A stretch of DNA of 62,219 nt from an uncultured Aliivibrio sp. (lineage in GTDB: Bacteria > Pseudomonadota > Gammaproteobacteria > Enterobacterales > Vibrionaceae), in the NCBI RefSeq assembly GCF_946479765.1, contig NZ_CAMLHO010000022.1, forward strand, positions 1 to 62,219. Reading direction: 5' to 3'. Both the position numbers and the translations under genes were made by a program. Positions within the stretch are counted from its first letter, which is position 1. Every line of letters begins with the position of its first letter. This document shows positions 1-8,051 of this stretch, piece after piece. The notes beneath the pieces are model-generated. The model was given only the letters and a program-made list of their open reading frames with translations. It made no database searches and was not told the origin of the DNA.

Positions 1-49
1 TAAATCTGCCGCGTAAGCTTCGATGGTTCGAATCCGTCCCCCTCCACCA
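1..49 (+). tRNA. tRNA-Tyr, 3' part (cut by window edge)
   Basis: The first 49 bases are identical to bases 169-217 of the complete tRNA-Tyr that follows. They run from the second anticodon base through the variable arm, T arm (GGTTCGAATCC) and acceptor strand to an encoded CCA. It is therefore the 3' portion of a second tRNA-Tyr copy whose 5' half lies outside the window. The 84-base spacer to the next copy shows a tandem array. Confidence 0.95.
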
Positions 50-133
50 TTATTTTTTTACTCGTTATTAACGGATAAGATAACTTGATTGCTCTGTTGG
101 GAAACGAGTTGATTAAGTATAAAAATCCCCGTT

Positions 134-217
<84 letters not shown>

Positions 218-240
218 TTATTTATCTCGTCAGAGATCAA

Positions 241-273
241 AAAGCCAATTCAGTAATGAGTTGGCTTTTTTTG
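241..273 (+). terminator. Rho-independent terminator of the tRNA-Tyr array
   Basis: AGCCAA (243-248) pairs with TTGGCT (261-266), with A-rich sequence before it and a run of T after it. It lies just after the last tRNA. Confidence 0.85.
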
Positions 274-310
274 TGCCTGCTAACAAATTAAAAATATCTT
301 ATTCTTAATG

Positions 311-338
311 TTAACACTTGCCAAAATAACTGTATAAA
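311..338 (+). promoter_or_regulatory. Likely sigma-70 promoter of the Cys-rich small gene
   Basis: TTAACA (311-316) and TATAAA (333-338) are separated by 16 bp, a close match to -35/-10 consensus. The expected start site near 345 leaves about a 34-base leader before the ATG at 379. Confidence 0.5.
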
Positions 339-378
339 TATACAGTTAAAATAACTATTCAAACTCAGAGATTGTTAA

Positions 379-570
379 ATGCACATTGCAGAAGTACAAA
401 AAAAACAAGAACAGCCTTCACAATGGAAAACATGCAGCCTATGCAATAAAGAAGCGTTTTGTAACCCTTCTACCAGCGTAACCATGGCATGGATAAAAGC
501 CGGATTTGGGCAACAGAAATGCACATGGCGCTGTGAAACTTGCCAGCCTAATGCGAAGTTAATGAATTAA
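379..570 (+). CDS. Small cysteine-rich hypothetical protein (possible zinc ribbon)
   Basis: A 63-residue protein I do not recognise. It has six cysteines in two groups, C19-x2-C22-x5-C28 and C48-x3-C52-x2-C55, with aromatic residues beside them. That pattern would suit a small zinc-ribbon fold. A good promoter-like sequence lies upstream, but the ribosome-binding site is weak (AGAG, about 8 bases before the ATG). It ends 90 bases before xthA on the same strand. The protein has no signal peptide or membrane segment, so a cytoplasmic metal-binding role is a guess. It could be a chance ORF, but the Cys pairs and the promoter argue against that. Confidence 0.55.
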   Translation: MHIAEVQKKQEQPSQWKTCSLCNKEAFCNPSTSVTMAWIKAGFGQQKCTWRCETCQPNAKLMN

Positions 571-660
571 CCTTTCTCTTAAATTAATGGTAATATCATT
601 GTATTAAAAAGATCCTTTCTTAGATTAGGATTCAAAATAAAAACAAGGATTTTAACCACA

Positions 661-1467
661 ATGAAAGTAATCAGCTTTAATATAAATGGCCTTCGTGCTC
701 GTCTTCATCAACTGCAAGCAATCATTGATAAACACAACCCTGATGTGATTGGCCTGCAAGAAATCAAAGTACATAACGAGATGTTCCCTGTCGAAGCCGT
801 TGAGGTGATGGGCTATAAAGTCTACTTCCATGGCCAAAAGGCACATTACGGTGTTGCTATGCTATGTAAGCAAGAACCAATCTCTGTTCAATATGGTTTC
901 GATACCGATACTGAAGAACACCAAAAGCGCATGATAATGACAACGCATCAACGTGAAGATGGCTCAAAGTTCACGGTGATGAATGGCTATTTTCCACAAG
1001 GCGATAGCATCAAGCACGAAACTAAATTCCCTTATAAACGCCAATTCTATAAAGATTTAATGACTCACCTGAACACTCACCACAATAGCGATGAAGAACT
1101 AATTATAATGGGTGACATTAATATCAGCCCTATTGATGCAGATATAGGTATTGGTGAGCCGAACGCAAAACGCTGGTTAAGAACAGGCAAATGTTCTTTC
1201 CAACCAGAAGAGCGTGAATGGCTACAAACCTTAAAAAATTGGGGATTTGAAGATACTTTCCGTAACCTTCACCCAGAAGTGACCGATCAATTCTCTTGGT
1301 TTGATTATCGCTCAAAAGGCTTTGTTGATAATCGAGGCCTTCGTATTGATGTTGTTATGGCAACGCCAGCACTCGCAGCTAAGTGTACTGAAGCTGGCAT
1401 TGATTACGAACTACGCGGTATTGAAAAGCCATCTGATCACGCTCCGATTTGGTCTACCTTTAAATAA
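661..1467 (+). CDS. xthA: Exonuclease III (AP endonuclease)
   Basis: The protein has 268 residues, the same length as E. coli XthA, and resembles it closely along its whole length. The family removes nucleotides 3'-5' from duplex DNA and cuts 5' to abasic sites in base-excision repair. Exonuclease-endonuclease-phosphatase motifs are all visible: N7 in FNINGLRAR, metal ligand E34 in LQEIK, D152 and N154 in GDINISP, and D259/H260 in SDHAPIW. An AAGGA-type ribosome-binding site precedes the ATG. It stands alone, with a terminator directly after it. Confidence 0.97.
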   Translation: MKVISFNINGLRARLHQLQAIIDKHNPDVIGLQEIKVHNEMFPVEAVEVMGYKVYFHGQKAHYGVAMLCKQEPISVQYGFDTDTEEHQKRMIMTTHQREDGSKFTVMNGYFPQGDSIKHETKFPYKRQFYKDLMTHLNTHHNSDEELIIMGDINISPIDADIGIGEPNAKRWLRTGKCSFQPEEREWLQTLKNWGFEDTFRNLHPEVTDQFSWFDYRSKGFVDNRGLRIDVVMATPALAAKCTEAGIDYELRGIEKPSDHAPIWSTFK

Positions 1468-1471
1468 TATT

Positions 1472-1505
1472 AAGCTCTCACCTTATTTAAGGGAGAGCTT
1501 TTTTA
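1472..1505 (+). terminator. Rho-independent terminator of xthA
   Basis: AAGCTCTC (1472-1479) pairs with GAGAGCTT (1493-1500), followed by TTTTTT. Confidence 0.85.
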
Positions 1506-1577
1506 TTACGTTGTTGTTACGAGCCAAAATAAGTCAACACTGACCTTTATTTAGGCTCGTATTATTGAGGAAATGCA

Positions 1578-2228
1578 ATGAAATTATTCATCTTTGATCA
1601 CTGTCCGTTTTGCATGAAAGCAAAAATGGTCGCAGGAATAAAAAACCTTCCTGTTGAATTTACTTATCTTCAAAATGATGATGTCGATACACGGATCGCA
1701 ATGGTAGGTGCAAATATGGTACCTATTCTAGAGAAAGACGATGGCAGCTACATGGCTGAAAGTCTTGATATTGCCAAGTATCTAGATAAAAATGACCATT
1801 ATCCTGTCATTGAACAAGGTACTTGTGCTGATGATATTTCAGAATGGTTAATTAGTGCTCGCCCTTTATTTAATAAATTGACCTTCCCTCGTTGGACTCA
1901 ATTTGATTTACCAGAATTTGAACGACCTGAAGCCGTTACTTGGTTTACAGAGAAAAAAGAAGCATTTATTGAGATGAGCTTTAAAGAGGCCCTTGCTCAA
2001 AGCGATGAGTATATTGCTGCGCTAAGACCTTTATTAGTTGATGTTGATTTCATTACTTTACCGTCAGAAAAAGGCAACAAGATCACTTGGGATGACATCA
2101 ACTTTTTCCCATTCCTGCGCAACTTAACCGTTGTAAAAGGACTGGATTTTCCTCCTCATTTAAAAAACTATTTAGAAGAGATCAGCGAGCTAACAGGTGT
2201 AAATCTATACTTAGATGTCGCTGTATAA
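1578..2228 (+). CDS. grxB: Glutaredoxin 2 (GrxB family)
   Basis: A 216-residue cytoplasmic GSH-dependent disulfide oxidoreductase, larger than ordinary glutaredoxins because it has a GST-like fold. An N-terminal thioredoxin-fold domain (about 1-75) carries the active-site C9-P-F-C12. An all-helical C-terminal domain follows, with the Grx2-like FFPFLRNLTVVKGL stretch near the end. Length and sequence match E. coli GrxB (215 residues). The AGGAAA ribosome-binding site is close to the ATG. It is a single-gene unit with a terminator 30 bases downstream. Confidence 0.95.
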   Translation: MKLFIFDHCPFCMKAKMVAGIKNLPVEFTYLQNDDVDTRIAMVGANMVPILEKDDGSYMAESLDIAKYLDKNDHYPVIEQGTCADDISEWLISARPLFNKLTFPRWTQFDLPEFERPEAVTWFTEKKEAFIEMSFKEALAQSDEYIAALRPLLVDVDFITLPSEKGNKITWDDINFFPFLRNLTVVKGLDFPPHLKNYLEEISELTGVNLYLDVAV

Positions 2229-2257
2229 CAGTAATGTTAATCTGTGATTATAGAATC

Positions 2258-2288
2258 AAAAAAGAGCACATAAAAAGTGCTCTTTTCT
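2258..2288. terminator. Bidirectional terminator between grxB and the minus-strand miniprotein
   Basis: AAAAGAGCAC on the left pairs with GTGCTCTTTT (2277-2286). T-rich tails exist on both strands, so it can end grxB (plus) and the small minus-strand ORF at 2300-2419. Confidence 0.8.
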
Positions 2289-2299
2289 TATCACTACTA

Positions 2300-2419
2300 C
2301 TATAACCAGCGTTGGTGCCAAAGGATTTCACCATATTCAATGAAATCAAAAACACTCAAAAATAATGCACAAATCAGTGTGAATTTTACTAGCCTTACCA
2401 ATAAAGATGATAAGCCCAT
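2300..2419 (-). CDS. 39-residue single-pass membrane miniprotein (hypothetical)
   Basis: I do not recognise this protein. The minus strand encodes 39 residues starting MGLSSLLVRLVKF and ending LWHQRWL. A hydrophobic stretch at about residues 5-25 could span the membrane, and the C-terminal end is aromatic and basic. It has the best ribosome-binding site nearby (GAGGAGGT, 4 bases before the ATG), its own promoter-like hexamers and a terminator on each side. So the gene call rests on expression signals, not homology. The size and shape resemble membrane miniproteins such as CydX-type subunits, but no partner is nearby. Confidence 0.6.
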   Translation of the reverse strand: MGLSSLLVRLVKFTLICALFLSVFDFIEYGEILWHQRWL

Positions 2420-2435
2420 AACGACCTCCTCAAAG

Positions 2436-2463
2436 AGTATAATCTGGCTATACTACATCCAAA
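2436..2463 (-). promoter_or_regulatory. Likely promoter of the minus-strand miniprotein
   Basis: Read on the minus strand, TTTGGA (2463-2458) and TATACT (2441-2436) are 16 bp apart and lie 17 bases upstream of the ATG at 2419. The leader would be very short, with the GAGGAGGT site inside it. Confidence 0.45.
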
Positions 2464-2464
2464 C

Positions 2465-2493
2465 AAAAAGAGCACAGTTCTGTACTCTTTTTT
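2465..2493 (-). terminator. Terminator of the basic-amino-acid ABC operon
   Basis: An AAAAGAG...ACAG-TT-CTGT...CTCTTTT hairpin with one mismatch lies about 20 bases past the stop of the last permease gene. It has a T-rich tail on the minus strand. Confidence 0.7.
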
Positions 2494-2513
2494 ATTATAG
2501 CTTAAAAATACAA

Positions 2514-3191
2514 TTAACTTAATGGCCTCATAAATCTAAGCATTCGTGTTTCTAACTGTTTAAATACAAAAATAATGATAAAGGTTAGACACATATAAAA
2601 CATACCCGCGGCAATATATGACTCAAAAGGTGCGTAGTAACGTGAGTTCACTAATCGTGCAGCGCCAGTCAAATCCATTAAGGTTACAATGCCGGCTATC
2701 GCAGAACCATGTAACATGAAGATCACCTCATTACTGTAAGCGGGTAACGCCCTGCGTAATGCACTTGGCAAAATAATACGCTTATAGGTTTGAAATTGAT
2801 TCATGCCATATGCTTTCGCGGCTTCAATTTCACCTTGTGGCAAGCCATTAATAGAGCCTCGAACGATTTCAGAAGTATAAGCGCCTGTATTTAATGCAAA
2901 AGCAACTAAAGCACAAAAAGAAGCATGCTCCCATACCGTGTCTTTCACTGGATAAAATTGATCCATCCCGTAATAAATAAGATACAGTTGGATCAATAAC
3001 GGTGTACCACGGAAGAAGTAAATATAAGCCCAAGCAGGAACCCAAATTAATGGATTATTGCTATTTCTTGCTATCGCAGAAGGTACGGCTATACACAGGC
3101 CAATAACAAGAGATAACGCAACTAACCAAACTGTTGTCCAAAGCCCATCTAAATAAATCGGTAGGCTCTCAATAATAATTGAAAAATCCAT
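2514..3191 (-). CDS. Amino-acid ABC transporter permease (ArtM/HisM type)
   Basis: A 225-residue inner-membrane permease of the polar amino-acid uptake family, with about five hydrophobic spans. The FFRGTPLLIQLYLIYYG stretch near residue 60 and the EAA loop EIEAAKAYGMNQFQTYKRIILPSALRR near 140-165 are hallmarks. It would pair with the neighbouring permease to form the channel for arginine, lysine, ornithine or histidine. The stop is followed by a terminator, and only 2 bases separate it from the permease upstream. ArtM and HisM cannot be told apart by eye, so I give no symbol. Confidence 0.9.
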   Translation of the reverse strand: MDFSIIIESLPIYLDGLWTTVWLVALSLVIGLCIAVPSAIARNSNNPLIWVPAWAYIYFFRGTPLLIQLYLIYYGMDQFYPVKDTVWEHASFCALVAFALNTGAYTSEIVRGSINGLPQGEIEAAKAYGMNQFQTYKRIILPSALRRALPAYSNEVIFMLHGSAIAGIVTLMDLTGAARLVNSRYYAPFESYIAAGMFYMCLTFIIIFVFKQLETRMLRFMRPLS

Positions 3192-3193
3192 GC

Positions 3194-3934
3194 TTACCTC
3201 ATATGAATGCTGAATTTACGTTCAACCAGTTTTAAAGCACCAGTTGAAACCGCAGTAAATAATAAGAAAATACAAGCAACTGTCATATAAAAAGTAAATG
3301 GCATTTTGGTTGTCCCTGCAGCCATAGAGCTGACTCGCACCATATCTTCCAAACCAATAATAGACACTAAAGCCGTGGTTTTAAGCAAAACTAACCAATT
3401 ATTACCAAATCCTGGGAGTGCATGTCTGATCATCTGTGGAAACAAAATACGACGGAAGGCCATTGGCCCACTCATACCATACGCTTTTGCCGCTTCCATT
3501 TCACCACGATCAACAGCCATGATTGCACCACGGAAAGTTTCAGCCATGTAAGCACCAAAGATAAACCCAATGGTTAAAACACCTGCGATAAACGGGCTAA
3601 TTTCAATATAGTCTGGAAGGTAAGAAAACCATTCATGATCTGGATTAGAATTAGTCATCCACTCATTAATCCATTCATTCGTTGCGTACAATCCGTTATT
3701 AAGCAGCATCTGACCGCCAAAAAATAACAACATCATTAACACAAGATCGGGGATACCACGAACAACAGTTGTATAAATAGTTGCTATTCCTCTCGCCCAA
3801 CGATAAGGCGCCATTTTAGCCAGTGCGCCAAGTAAACCTAAAAACACAGCTAAAATAAGAGACAATAATGCAACTTGTAGCGTCACTATCGCTCCGTCTA
3901 AGATGGAGGATTCATATCCTTGTAAATCTAACAT
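3194..3934 (-). CDS. Amino-acid ABC transporter permease (ArtQ/HisQ type)
   Basis: A 246-residue inner-membrane permease and partner of the following gene. It shows the family signature TTVVRGIPDLVLMMLLFFGGQ near residue 60 and an EAA loop (EMEAAKAYGMSGPMAFRRILFPQ) near 145-165 that contacts the ATPase. An inserted stretch at about 80-105, rich in Asn and Trp (YATNEWINEWMTN), extends a periplasmic loop compared with typical HisQ. It follows the binding-protein gene across a 132-base gap with two strong hairpins. Confidence 0.9.
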   Translation of the reverse strand: MLDLQGYESSILDGAIVTLQVALLSLILAVFLGLLGALAKMAPYRWARGIATIYTTVVRGIPDLVLMMLLFFGGQMLLNNGLYATNEWINEWMTNSNPDHEWFSYLPDYIEISPFIAGVLTIGFIFGAYMAETFRGAIMAVDRGEMEAAKAYGMSGPMAFRRILFPQMIRHALPGFGNNWLVLLKTTALVSIIGLEDMVRVSSMAAGTTKMPFTFYMTVACIFLLFTAVSTGALKLVERKFSIHMR

Positions 3935-3963
3935 ACTACTTCCAAGCTTTCGCTTTAATACCT

Positions 3964-4046
3964 ACTCCAATAAAAATCAGTCGCTATTTATTGGAGTGGA
4001 TATAACTATTAGAAATAATGGAAGAGACACTAGACATGCCTCTTCC
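3964..4046 (-). repeat. Two hairpins between binding-protein and permease genes
   Basis: ACTCCAATAAA (3964-3974) and TTTATTGGAGT (3987-3997) form an 11-bp perfect stem. GGAAGAG (4020-4026) and CTCTTCC (4040-4046) form a second stem. Neither has a T tract on the minus strand. They probably protect or attenuate the transcript, so that the binding protein is made in excess over the permeases, as in other ABC importers. Confidence 0.6.
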
Positions 4047-4066
4047 CTTTTTATACTTGCTACCGC

Positions 4067-4843
4067 TTACTCACCATAAACATCATAGTTGAAGTATTTA
4101 GCAGCAATTTCTTGATAAATGCCTTTTTCACGCAGTGATTGAATCGCTGCATTTAGTTGTTTAGTTAAGTCTTTATCTTGCTTACGAGTCGCAATACCAA
4201 AACCGTCACCAAACCATTTTGGATCGGTTAATGATGGCCCAACAAACTCATACTCTTTACCGCCAGGTTTATTCAAAAGACCTTCTTCTAATGCAGATGC
4301 ATCACCTAAAACAGTATCAATACGACCGGCTTTAAGATCTAGGTATGCTTCATCAAATGAACCGTAACGTTTAAGATCAACACCTTTACCAAAGTTATCT
4401 GTTAGGTATTTATCGTGCGTAGTTGCACGTTGAACACCAACAGTCACGCCTTTAAGGCCTGCTTTTGTCATGACTAAATCTGTGCCTTTTTTAGCAACAA
4501 ATTTATTCGGGATCAGTGCGTATTTTTCTGTGAAATCAATTTTCTTTTTACGCTCTTCAGTAATCGACATTGCTGCAATAATCGCATCGTATTTACGAGC
4601 CAATAGTGATGGGATAATACCATCCCAATCTTGAGCAACGATCTTACAACGCGCTTCCATTTCTTTACACAGTGCGTTCGCAATATCAACATCAAAGCCT
4701 TTTAGCTCACCAGAAGGTTCAGTCCAACTAAAAGGAGGATAAGCGCCTTCAATACCAAATCGTATTTGCTTCCATTCTTTTGCTTGAGCTGCGCCAGTGA
4801 CGGCTGTAGATGCAACAACTGCTGCTAGTAACCACTTTTTCAT
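4067..4843 (-). CDS. Periplasmic basic-amino-acid binding protein (ArgT/HisJ/AotJ type)
   Basis: A 258-residue periplasmic solute-binding protein. It has a Sec signal peptide (MKKWLLAAVVASTAVTGAAQA, cleavage about residue 21), then the SBP_bac_3 fold with the family phrases GIEGAYPPFSW, GFDVDIANALCKEM, WDGIIPSLLARKYDAIIAAMSITEER and VGVQRATTHDKYL. A paired Cys (about residues 59 and 66) matches the disulfide of HisJ/ArgT proteins. It lies second in the operon behind its ATPase. Arginine, lysine, ornithine or histidine are the likely ligands; which one is not decidable here. Confidence 0.92.
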   Translation of the reverse strand: MKKWLLAAVVASTAVTGAAQAKEWKQIRFGIEGAYPPFSWTEPSGELKGFDVDIANALCKEMEARCKIVAQDWDGIIPSLLARKYDAIIAAMSITEERKKKIDFTEKYALIPNKFVAKKGTDLVMTKAGLKGVTVGVQRATTHDKYLTDNFGKGVDLKRYGSFDEAYLDLKAGRIDTVLGDASALEEGLLNKPGGKEYEFVGPSLTDPKWFGDGFGIATRKQDKDLTKQLNAAIQSLREKGIYQEIAAKYFNYDVYGE

Positions 4844-4924
4844 TTCCTTGCTCCTGTAACTAACGATTTTTATATTTATACTATATTGTTGTGTTTCACT
4901 TATTACTAAGAGATCCCTCTACTT

Positions 4925-5695
4925 CTAATAAATAGATGAGATAAACTGTTGTAGTCGTGCAGATTCTGGATTAGTAAAAAGCTTTGCAGGATCACCTTGT
5001 TCTTCTACTAAACCTTGATGTAAAAACATCACATGATTCGATACATCGCGCGCGAAAGCCATTTCGTGGGTAACCACCAACATAGTACGCCCTTCTTCGG
5101 CAAGATCTCGCATTACACCAAGAACTTCACCCACTAACTCTGGATCAAGTGCTGACGTTGGTTCATCAAACAGCATAACTTCAGGATCAACAGCTAATGC
5201 ACGTGCAATAGCAGCACGTTGCTGCTGACCGCCAGATAAATGCCCAGGGTAATAGTCCCTACGCTCGTATAATCCAACTTGCTTTAATATTTGTTCTGCT
5301 TTTTCAATCGCTTCTGTTTTTGGCACTCCTAATACATGTACAGGCGCTTCAATTACATTTTGCAGTACCGTCATATGAGACCATAAATTAAAGCCTTGAA
5401 ATACCATCGCAAGACGAGAGCGAATTCGCTGAACTTGCTTTTCATTGATAGGAACAGATTCACCTAAACGATTATTCTTCATTTCGATAAGCTCACCGTT
5501 CACCCAAATTTCGCCTTGAGTCGGCGTTTCGAGTAAATTGATACAACGTAGGAAGGTACTCTTACCTGAACCAGATGATCCAATAATCGAAATTACATCA
5601 CCTTTATTGGCTTCTAAAGAGATACCTTTCAGCACTTCATTTTGTCCAAAGTGCTTATGTAAATCTTTTACTTCTAGCGCGACAGCATCCTTCAT
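4925..5695 (-). CDS. Amino-acid ABC transporter ATP-binding protein (HisP/AotP type)
   Basis: A 256-residue cytoplasmic ATPase. It shows Walker A GSSGSGKST (39-47, K45), Q-loop VFQGFNLWSHMTVL, signature LSGGQQQR, Walker [15 protein letters not shown] and switch His in VVTHEMAFARDV. The length and the long insert before the Q-loop match HisP (about 257) better than ArtP (about 242). It is the first gene of a four-gene minus-strand operon (ATPase, binding protein, permease, permease). I searched the upstream region for a convincing ArgR box and found none. Confidence 0.93.
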   Translation of the reverse strand: MKDAVALEVKDLHKHFGQNEVLKGISLEANKGDVISIIGSSGSGKSTFLRCINLLETPTQGEIWVNGELIEMKNNRLGESVPINEKQVQRIRSRLAMVFQGFNLWSHMTVLQNVIEAPVHVLGVPKTEAIEKAEQILKQVGLYERRDYYPGHLSGGQQQRAAIARALAVDPEVMLFDEPTSALDPELVGEVLGVMRDLAEEGRTMLVVTHEMAFARDVSNHVMFLHQGLVEEQGDPAKLFTNPESARLQQFISSIY

Positions 5696-6197
5696 GCGCC
5701 ATAACTCCTAATTCAAATACACACTAATTATTTTGATTTTTCGTTTATTTGTAGAATTTAACACTCAAAAACAGCGCAAGCAACAATTTGTTAACTACCG
5801 ACCTCTCAGTATTAATATAATTACATTCAAGGGATTAAATATGCGAATTTTTATAGATTGAAATTCACTTTATCTATCTTTTTTATAATAACTATTCAAA
5901 TTTAAAAATTAACAAATGACTTACATCTGATTGTGGCATGTTTTTACGTATTACATTATAAACCTTCCGTGCAACACGTAAAAACCTGTATACATGTAAC
6001 CTAATTACTGCGGCTTTATTTTTTGTTCATATTTTTTAATAAAAAAGACCAGGAAATCAAAGAGCTAATTACTAACAAAAAATAACATAAGCTACTGAAA
6101 AACATAATTAATACCAACGATAACGATTAAATTAACATTATAACCATAAAGTATTAACGTTCTCATTTTGTAGTTTTCTTTCATATACAAATATAAA
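5696..6197. other. Intergenic AT-rich region with one inverted repeat
   Basis: About 500 very AT-rich bases between the divergent amino-acid ABC operon and the DUF3360-type gene. I find no supported ORF. It must hold the ABC operon promoter, which I could not place with confidence. The one clear structure is a 10-bp inverted repeat, GTTTTTACGT (5940-5949) and ACGTAAAAAC (5976-5985), with 26 bases between the arms and a TGTATACATGTA palindromic stretch just to its right. Confidence 0.5.
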
Positions 6198-6240
6198 ATG
6201 ATCAAGATCAATCATTAGATGTTTTTTCATGTGCTACACT
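6198..6240 (+). promoter_or_regulatory. FNR-like site and class II promoter of the DUF3360-type gene
   Basis: ATGAT-CAAG-ATCAA (6198-6211) matches the FNR consensus TTGAT-N4-ATCAA at 9 of 10 positions when read on the minus strand. An extended -10, TGC-TACACT, ends at 6240. The predicted start near 6246 puts the site centre (6204.5) at about -41.5, the standard class II activator position. This implies activation when oxygen is low. Confidence 0.6.
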
Positions 6241-6324
6241 CAGCTCAAATAACAAGAAACACCATCAATATCAGCTAAGATATTGACAGTTAATTTTACT
6301 TTAAAATTCTATTATGAGGATTCT

Positions 6325-7851
6325 ATGTCTATAGACAAAGACCAGAACGAAAAAAGCTACAGCGAGTTACATCGCCCAGCTTCTGAGTTCAACAACCGTT
6401 CAGATTATTTAGATCACGAACTTCAAATCATGAAACCACGTCGTTTTCGCCTAAATTTACCAGGCCGTGATTTCCGTTTTGAATTTGAAGATCTTGTTCC
6501 TGCTTTAGCCGGCACAATTGGTATTATCGCAATGTATTCTGCGGTAATGATGTCTTGGGCTGATGGCCTAACTCAAGCATGGGATCACGTGAACTTAGGC
6601 AAAGAATTTGCCATTGAAGTTGCTCGTGTTGAAATGCTTATCCCTGCATTACTATTTTGTATCCTTGCATCTGGTTTTATTAACCCTAGAGCTAACCTTG
6701 CAGGTAACCACGGCCCAATGATACCCCTAATCGGTACGATCGCTCTTGCCGGTGCCCACCCTCTTGCTCTTGCTCTTCTTTTGGGTGTCTTTGGTCTCTT
6801 ACTCAGTTACTTCAAAGGTGGCTCTAAATTAGTGAATTTAACCAGTGAAGGTGTTGCTGGTGGTTTACTTGTTTTCTTAGGCTTTACCGGTGCGATGAGC
6901 CAAATTGGTGAAATCCAATCTTGGGCAACAGGCCTTGAATCAGCAGACGTTGCAAAAGGCAGTTTAGGCTATGTCGGTTTAGTTGTTTTAGCCGCTAACA
7001 TTGTTTTATATGCGTTATTGGCTCGTATTAATAAGCGTTGGTTAGCTATTCCTGCTTGTGCGTTTACTGGCTTAATCATTGCTCTTATGTTTGGAACTGG
7101 ATTTGATCTGGTTTTTGAAACAGAAATGGGCTTGCCTAATTTAAACCCTGTTTACTGGTGGGGCTCTACCACTGAAGGTTGGATGCTTGGTTTACCAAAC
7201 CTTCAACACTTTATTGCTTCGCTACCATTTGCTATTCTTGCTGTAGCAATGTGGTCACCTGATTTCTTAGGTCACCGTATATTCCAAGAATTAAACTACC
7301 CACGTCGTACTGAAAAAGTATTGATGGACGTAGATGATACAATGACCATGTGTTCAATTCGCCAAATGGTTGGTACTGCGATTGGTGGTGGTAACATTAC
7401 CTCTTCTTGGGGTACCTACATGATCCCTGCTGCGATAGCAAAACGTCCTATCCCGGCTGGCGCTATTTTACTAGGTTCTTTATGTATCATTATTGCAATC
7501 TTAGGTTTCCCTATGGATGTGGCTGTATGGCCACCAGTAATGCGCATTGCTTTATTAGTTGGTGTATTCTTACCTCTACTTGAAGCTGGCGTTCAAATGA
7601 TCAAAGATACTAAAGATTCTCAATCTGCGGGTATTTGTATCTTTGCTGCTGCCGTAACGAACCCTGTTCTTGCATGGGCTTTAGCTATGTTATTGGATAA
7701 TAACGGATTAATCGGTAATAAAGATCGTCCTAAGACACTTTCTTTTGTTGACCGTATTATCATTCCAGCAGGTGTTTTGATTATTTGTTTCATCGCTATG
7801 CTGGCTGTAGGTATGTTTGAAGGTCAATACGGCATCCCTGCTTTACTTTAA
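6325..7851 (+). CDS. DUF3360-type multipass membrane protein, putative transporter
   Basis: A 508-residue integral membrane protein with about 11-13 hydrophobic spans after a 50-residue hydrophilic N-terminus. I believe it belongs to the DUF3360 family of Vibrio membrane proteins. Its repeated Gly-rich segments (LAGNHGPMIPLIG, GTAIGGGNITSSWGTYMIPAA) recall the SulP/uracil-xanthine permease fold. The substrate is unknown. I chose the ATG at 6325 because GAGG lies 6 bases upstream; the in-frame codon at 6283 has no such site. It sits upstream of pflB with a similar FNR-type promoter, which suggests a job in anaerobic metabolite or anion exchange. Confidence 0.75.
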   Translation: MSIDKDQNEKSYSELHRPASEFNNRSDYLDHELQIMKPRRFRLNLPGRDFRFEFEDLVPALAGTIGIIAMYSAVMMSWADGLTQAWDHVNLGKEFAIEVARVEMLIPALLFCILASGFINPRANLAGNHGPMIPLIGTIALAGAHPLALALLLGVFGLLLSYFKGGSKLVNLTSEGVAGGLLVFLGFTGAMSQIGEIQSWATGLESADVAKGSLGYVGLVVLAANIVLYALLARINKRWLAIPACAFTGLIIALMFGTGFDLVFETEMGLPNLNPVYWWGSTTEGWMLGLPNLQHFIASLPFAILAVAMWSPDFLGHRIFQELNYPRRTEKVLMDVDDTMTMCSIRQMVGTAIGGGNITSSWGTYMIPAAIAKRPIPAGAILLGSLCIIIAILGFPMDVAVWPPVMRIALLVGVFLPLLEAGVQMIKDTKDSQSAGICIFAAAVTNPVLAWALAMLLDNNGLIGNKDRPKTLSFVDRIIIPAGVLIICFIAMLAVGMFEGQYGIPALL

Positions 7852-7877
7852 TAAGCAAGCGTTACTATAATACTTCT

Positions 7878-7905
7878 GGGGTAGCGTCAACAGCTACCCC
7901 AAGTT
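7878..7905 (+). terminator. Hairpin after the DUF3360-type gene
   Basis: GGGGTAGC (7878-7885) pairs with GCTACCCC (7893-7900) over a 7-base loop. The tail AAGTTTATT is only moderately T-rich, so termination may be partial and allow read-through towards pflB. Confidence 0.6.
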
Positions 7906-7927
7906 TATTAAAAAAGTTGAATATTTA

Positions 7928-7969
7928 TTGATTTAGTTTAAGGTTTGCAAAAAAAGTTTAAACTATGCT
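7928..7969 (+). promoter_or_regulatory. Candidate FNR-dependent promoter of pflB
   Basis: TTGAT-TTAG-TTTAA (7928-7941) matches the FNR consensus at 8 of 10 positions. TATGCT (7964-7969) is a -10 placed so that a start near 7976 puts the site centre at about -41.5. The spacing agrees with the promoter at 6198-6240 to within a base. The predicted leader is about 160 bases long. Confidence 0.45.
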
Positions 7970-8051
7970 TGAGAAATAGAATAATTAGTCGCAATATGAA
8001 TGCTTATAGACTAGTTTCTGTAACCATTCATATTGTAATTAAGTATAGAGT

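Noticed and set aside
5696-5760. ArgR box upstream of the basic-amino-acid operon
   Set aside because: Several TTCA/TGAA words occur, but no pair fits TGAAT-N4-ATTCA well enough.
6283-6324. Upstream in-frame start for the DUF3360-type gene
   Set aside because: There is no ribosome-binding site there, while GAGG sits correctly before the ATG at 6325.
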